Shown here: positions 32,931-35,700 of the stretch, one piece after another
Layout of the letters: each line of letters starts with the position of its first letter
Numbering within the stretch: the stretch's first letter is position 1
Source: Ectopseudomonas mendocina
GTDB lineage: Bacteria > Pseudomonadota > Gammaproteobacteria > Pseudomonadales > Pseudomonadaceae
Length of the DNA: 35,700 nt
NCBI RefSeq assembly: GCF_008041835.1
Contig: NZ_VRYE01000075.1
Span: 1-35,700, forward strand
Direction: 5' to 3'
Program-made: the position numbers and the translations under genes
The notes under the pieces: model-generated
Database searches by the model: none
Told to the model about the DNA's origin: nothing
What the model saw: only the letters and a program-made list of their open reading frames with translations

Positions 32931-33602
32931 ATGACCCGCCTCGACCAGAGCCAGCGCGTGCGCATGGCTGACAAAATCGCCGAGATCGACCGCATCTGCG
33001 CGCAGGCGCGGATCATGCCGGTGATCACCATCGCCCGCGAGGCGGACATCCTGCCGCTGGCCGATGCCCTGGCCGCCGGCGGCCTGCGTGTGCTGGAGGT
33101 GACCCTGCGCTCGGAGCACGGCCTGGAGGCGATTCGTCGTCTGCGCGCCGAGCGTCCTGAATTGTGTGTCGGTGCCGGCACCGTGCTGGACGAGGACATG
33201 CTGGCCGCCGCCACGGATGCTGGGGCGCAGTTCATCGTCACCCCGGGCAGTACCCGCGAGCTGCTGCTGGCCGCGCTGGACAATCCACTGCCATTGTTGC
33301 CGGGCATCAGTAGTGCGTCGGAGATCATGATCGGCTACGCCCTAGGTTATCGCCGCTTCAAGCTGTTCCCCGCCGAGGTGTGCGGTGGTGTGGCGGCGCT
33401 CAAGGCGCTGGCCGGGCCGTTCGCTGGCGTGCGGTTTTGCCCGACCGGCGGTATCACCGCGGATAACCTGCAGCGCTACATGGCGCAGCCCAACGTCATG
33501 TGCGTCGGCGGTACCTGGATGTTCCAGCGTGAATGGGTGCAAAACAGTGATTGGGCGCGCATCCAGCAATGCAGCGCCGAGGCACTGCAGCTGTTGGACT
33601 GA
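32931..33602 (+). CDS. eda: Second KDPG aldolase
   Basis: This 223-residue copy is complete, with the catalytic Glu in LEVTLRSEHGL, the Schiff-base Lys in YRRFKLFPAEVCGG and RFCPTGGIT all kept. It differs from the first copy at scattered positions, for example TRLDQSQRVRMADKI at the start and VQNSDWARIQQ near the end. It could be active if transcribed, but its former operon partners are broken and no promoter is evident. Because of the second deletion in pgl, the frame is also open from 32640, so a protein with a lactonase tail at its N-terminus could be made. I take ATG 32931 as the real start, by homology. Confidence 0.88.
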   Translation: MTRLDQSQRVRMADKIAEIDRICAQARIMPVITIAREADILPLADALAAGGLRVLEVTLRSEHGLEAIRRLRAERPELCVGAGTVLDEDMLAAATDAGAQFIVTPGSTRELLLAALDNPLPLLPGISSASEIMIGYALGYRRFKLFPAEVCGGVAALKALAGPFAGVRFCPTGGITADNLQRYMAQPNVMCVGGTWMFQREWVQNSDWARIQQCSAEALQLLD

Positions 33603-33699
33603 AACGCGTCGCTGCCGATTGTCGGGTCGACTTAAAATTTGTGCCGCGTTGGACGCCTGTGACGTCAGGTGGTGTCATTGTGCTGGCGTCAATAAAAAC

Positions 33700-33740
33700 A
33701 ATTCTCCAGCTAAACCTGAAACATCCGCAGTTGGAGAATT
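33700..33740 (+). promoter_or_regulatory. Leader hairpin covering the ribosome-binding site of the McpS-like gene
   Basis: AATTCTCCAGCT (33700-33711) can pair over 12 bp, with one G-U, with AGTTGGAGAATT (33729-33740) around a 17-base loop. The right arm contains the GGAG that serves the ATG at 33744, and TTT follows the stem. It could hide the ribosome-binding site or act as an attenuator. Confidence 0.6.
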
Positions 33741-33743
33741 TTT

Positions 33744-35666
33744 ATGAACACCTGGTTCGCTAATCTCAGCGTGACCCGCAAGCTTGCTCTCGGCTTCGGC
33801 CTGGTGCTGGCGTTGACCCTGGCGCTGGCCTGGACTGCCTGGAGCGGCCTGGGCAGCGTTATCCAGCGCAGCAGCTGGATGAGCGAAATCACGCAACTGA
33901 ACGCCACGCTGACCAATCTGCGGATCGCCCGTCTGCAGTTCATGCTGGCCAAGGGAGATGCCCCCAGCACCGAGCGTTTGCTGACCAACCTCGACATCTA
34001 TCTGCAGCAGCAGAAAAAATTGCTCGGCACCTTCACCAATCCAGTGAACGTCAAGCTGCTGCAGGAGCAGGACCGCTATAACCAGGACTACCAGCGCTCT
34101 CTGGCCGGCATGCGCGCCGCCTACGCAGTAGCGGCCAAGGTGCGTGATCAGGTCGCTGTCGAAGACCAGCAATTGAGTGAGCTGCTGGCCACGATGCGGC
34201 GCAGTATCGAACTACTGCCGGAATACGACGCCAATCGCTTCCCGCAACTGCAGGCGCTGACCGCTACGCATGGCGAATTGTTGCGCCTGCGCTATCTGCT
34301 CGAACGTTATGACAGCGCCCCCGATGCCCAAATCGAACAGGCGCTGTCGGAGCGTATCGCCATGGCCCGTGCCAGCCTGGATACCCTGGAGCAGGTTTTT
34401 GGTAGCACCCAGCAAGAAGCCGTACGCCGTATCGAGGCGGCCCTGGCGCAGTTCGAGCAGACCGTGCAGGCCTTCAAGGGCGCCACGGCCGATATCGCCC
34501 GCACCCGTCAGGAAATGACCGACCAGCAGGGCGAGATCGTTCGAATCAGCGATACCCTGTACAAGTTTCAGATCGAGCGTATGGCCATCGAGAGCGCCGA
34601 AGCGCGTACCTGGCAGATCGTTGCCGTGCTGCTGGCGCTGCTGTTCGGTGTGCTGGCAGCCTGGCTGATCACGCGCCAGATCACGCGTCCGCTGCAGGAC
34701 ACCCTGGGCGCCGTGCAGCGTATTGCCGATGGCGACCTGACCGAGTCGGCGCGCATCACGCGTCGTGACGAGCTGGGCATGTTGCAGCAGGGCATCGCGC
34801 AGATGGCCGGCACCCTGCGAGAGCTGATCAGTGGCATTCGCGATGGTGTGGCGCAGATCGCCAGCGCTGCCGAGCAGCTTTCCGCCGTGACCGAGCAGAC
34901 CAGTGCGGGTGCCAATCATCAGCGCCAGGAAACCGATCAGGTGGCCACGGCCATGCATGAAATGTCCGCCACCGTGCAGGAAGTGGCGCGCAATGCCGAG
35001 CAGGCCTCCGATGCCGCGACCGCCGCCGATGCCGAAGCGCGTCAGGGTGATCAGGTGGTGGCTCAGGTGGTGTCGCAGATCGAGCGTCTGGCTGCCGAAG
35101 TGGGGCGTTCCTCCGAGGCCATGACTGGCCTGCAGCAGGAAAGCGACAAGATCGGCAGCGTGATGGACGTGATCAAGTCGGTGGCCGAGCAGACCAACCT
35201 GCTGGCGCTCAACGCTGCCATCGAGGCGGCGCGGGCCGGTGAGGCCGGTCGTGGGTTTGCCGTGGTGGCCGATGAAGTGCGCGGCCTGGCCCAGCGTACG
35301 CAGAAGTCCACCGAGGAAATCGAGGCGCTGATCGCCGGCTTGCAGAGCGGCACCCAGCAGGTGGCAGCGGCGATGCGCACCAGCCGCGACATCACCGACA
35401 GCAGCGTCGAGCTGACCCGCAAGGCCGGTGTGTCGCTGGCCAGCATCACCCAGGCGGTGTCCAACATCCAGTCGATGAATCAGCAGATCGCGGCGGCCGC
35501 CGAAGAGCAGAGCGCCGTGGCCGAGGAGATCAGCCGCAGCGTGATCAGCGTGCGTGACATCTCCGAACAAACTGCCAGCGCCAGCGAAGAAACCGCTGCC
35601 TCCAGCGCCGAACTGGCCCGTCTGGGCGGTCAGCTGCAGGCCATGGTCAGCCGCTTCCGCGTCTAG
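33744..35666 (+). CDS. McpS-like methyl-accepting chemotaxis protein with an HBM sensor domain
   Basis: This 640-residue chemoreceptor has almost the same length as P. putida McpS (639) and begins like it (MNTWFANLSVTRKLALGFGL). Helix 1 lies at about 12-32. The periplasmic domain of some 255 residues is the helical bimodular (HBM) type, with ITQLNATLTNLRIARLQFML and DTLYKFQIERMAIESAEART as its outer helices. A second membrane helix (VAVLLALLFGVLAAWLI) leads into HAMP (RPLQDTLGAVQRIADGDLTE) and the signalling domain with VAEQTNLLALNAAIEAARAG and GRGFAVVADEVRGLAQRT. McpS binds TCA-cycle acids; the same ligands are likely but not proven here. It stands alone behind the second eda, with a hairpin over its ribosome-binding site. 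Confidence 0.93.
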   Translation: MNTWFANLSVTRKLALGFGLVLALTLALAWTAWSGLGSVIQRSSWMSEITQLNATLTNLRIARLQFMLAKGDAPSTERLLTNLDIYLQQQKKLLGTFTNPVNVKLLQEQDRYNQDYQRSLAGMRAAYAVAAKVRDQVAVEDQQLSELLATMRRSIELLPEYDANRFPQLQALTATHGELLRLRYLLERYDSAPDAQIEQALSERIAMARASLDTLEQVFGSTQQEAVRRIEAALAQFEQTVQAFKGATADIARTRQEMTDQQGEIVRISDTLYKFQIERMAIESAEARTWQIVAVLLALLFGVLAAWLITRQITRPLQDTLGAVQRIADGDLTESARITRRDELGMLQQGIAQMAGTLRELISGIRDGVAQIASAAEQLSAVTEQTSAGANHQRQETDQVATAMHEMSATVQEVARNAEQASDAATAADAEARQGDQVVAQVVSQIERLAAEVGRSSEAMTGLQQESDKIGSVMDVIKSVAEQTNLLALNAAIEAARAGEAGRGFAVVADEVRGLAQRTQKSTEEIEALIAGLQSGTQQVAAAMRTSRDITDSSVELTRKAGVSLASITQAVSNIQSMNQQIAAAAEEQSAVAEEISRSVISVRDISEQTASASEETAASSAELARLGGQLQAMVSRFRV

Positions 35667-35700
35667 GCCTGCAGTCGTGTCGGTGCGCACAGCCCACCCT

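Larger units (their letters stand above)
31735..33602 (+). repeat. Right copy of the duplicated 'zwf-pgl-eda segment
   Basis: This segment is a direct repeat of 2203-4072, 29,532 bp away. It contains 'zwf, a frameshifted pgl and an intact eda. No HexR operator or recognisable promoter lies directly upstream of it. Confidence 0.9.

Overview
The window looks like a high-GC Pseudomonas (stutzeri/mendocina/alcaligenes-type) chromosome. It carries the hexR-zwf-pgl-eda Entner-Doudoroff locus, REP-like intergenic palindromes, an HBM-type chemoreceptor of the McpS kind, and a maltotetraose-forming amylase very close to the one known from P. stutzeri. The species assignment is inference; no rRNA or tRNA gene is visible.

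Layout, left to right. (1) 155-4072: hexR divergent from zwf-pgl-eda, with a clear HexR operator between them. (2) 4214-5077: an aldo/keto reductase. (3) 5082-8190, minus strand: an arsenate-export module (LMW-phosphatase/ArsC-like, arsR, ArsJ-associated GAPDH, arsJ). Its first and last genes are broken. (4) 8585-12322, minus strand: lamB, malM and a second malE-like gene. (5) 12680-16448, plus strand: the secreted maltotetraohydrolase and a chemoreceptor 58 bp behind it. (6) 16874-20073, minus strand: malS (periplasmic alpha-amylase) followed by an unrecognised kinase-fold gene. (7) 20328-30305, plus strand: malE, malF, malG, malT, a GH13_23-type alpha-glucosidase, and malK. (8) 30306-31091: gene-free DNA holding a roughly 580-bp nested inverted-repeat element. 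(9) 31092-33602: a 5' fragment of an alpha/beta hydrolase fused to a second, truncated copy of 'zwf-pgl-eda. (10) 33744-35666: an McpS-like chemoreceptor.

How the genes work together. The secreted amylase and MalS cut starch and dextrins. LamB carries malto-oligosaccharides across the outer membrane and MalE-MalFGK across the inner one. The cytoplasmic alpha-glucosidase releases glucose, which would feed the HexR-controlled Entner-Doudoroff enzymes at the left end. MalT is encoded inside the cluster. A 12-base motif matching the MalT box (GGGGAGGATGTG) recurs upstream of lamB, malE and the alpha-glucosidase gene, which supports a local MalT regulon. No malQ, malP, malZ or glucokinase gene is seen here.

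The most striking structural feature is that everything from the end of eda to the hydrolase fragment (about 27.7 kb) lies between two direct, diverged copies of a 1.87-kb 'zwf-pgl-eda segment (2203-4072 and 31735-33602). The right copy has lost the zwf 5' end and has two single-base deletions in pgl, but its eda is intact. This pattern suggests that the maltodextrin and arsenic genes arrived by recombination at the zwf-eda locus.

Bases 1-154 hold no gene that I can support.
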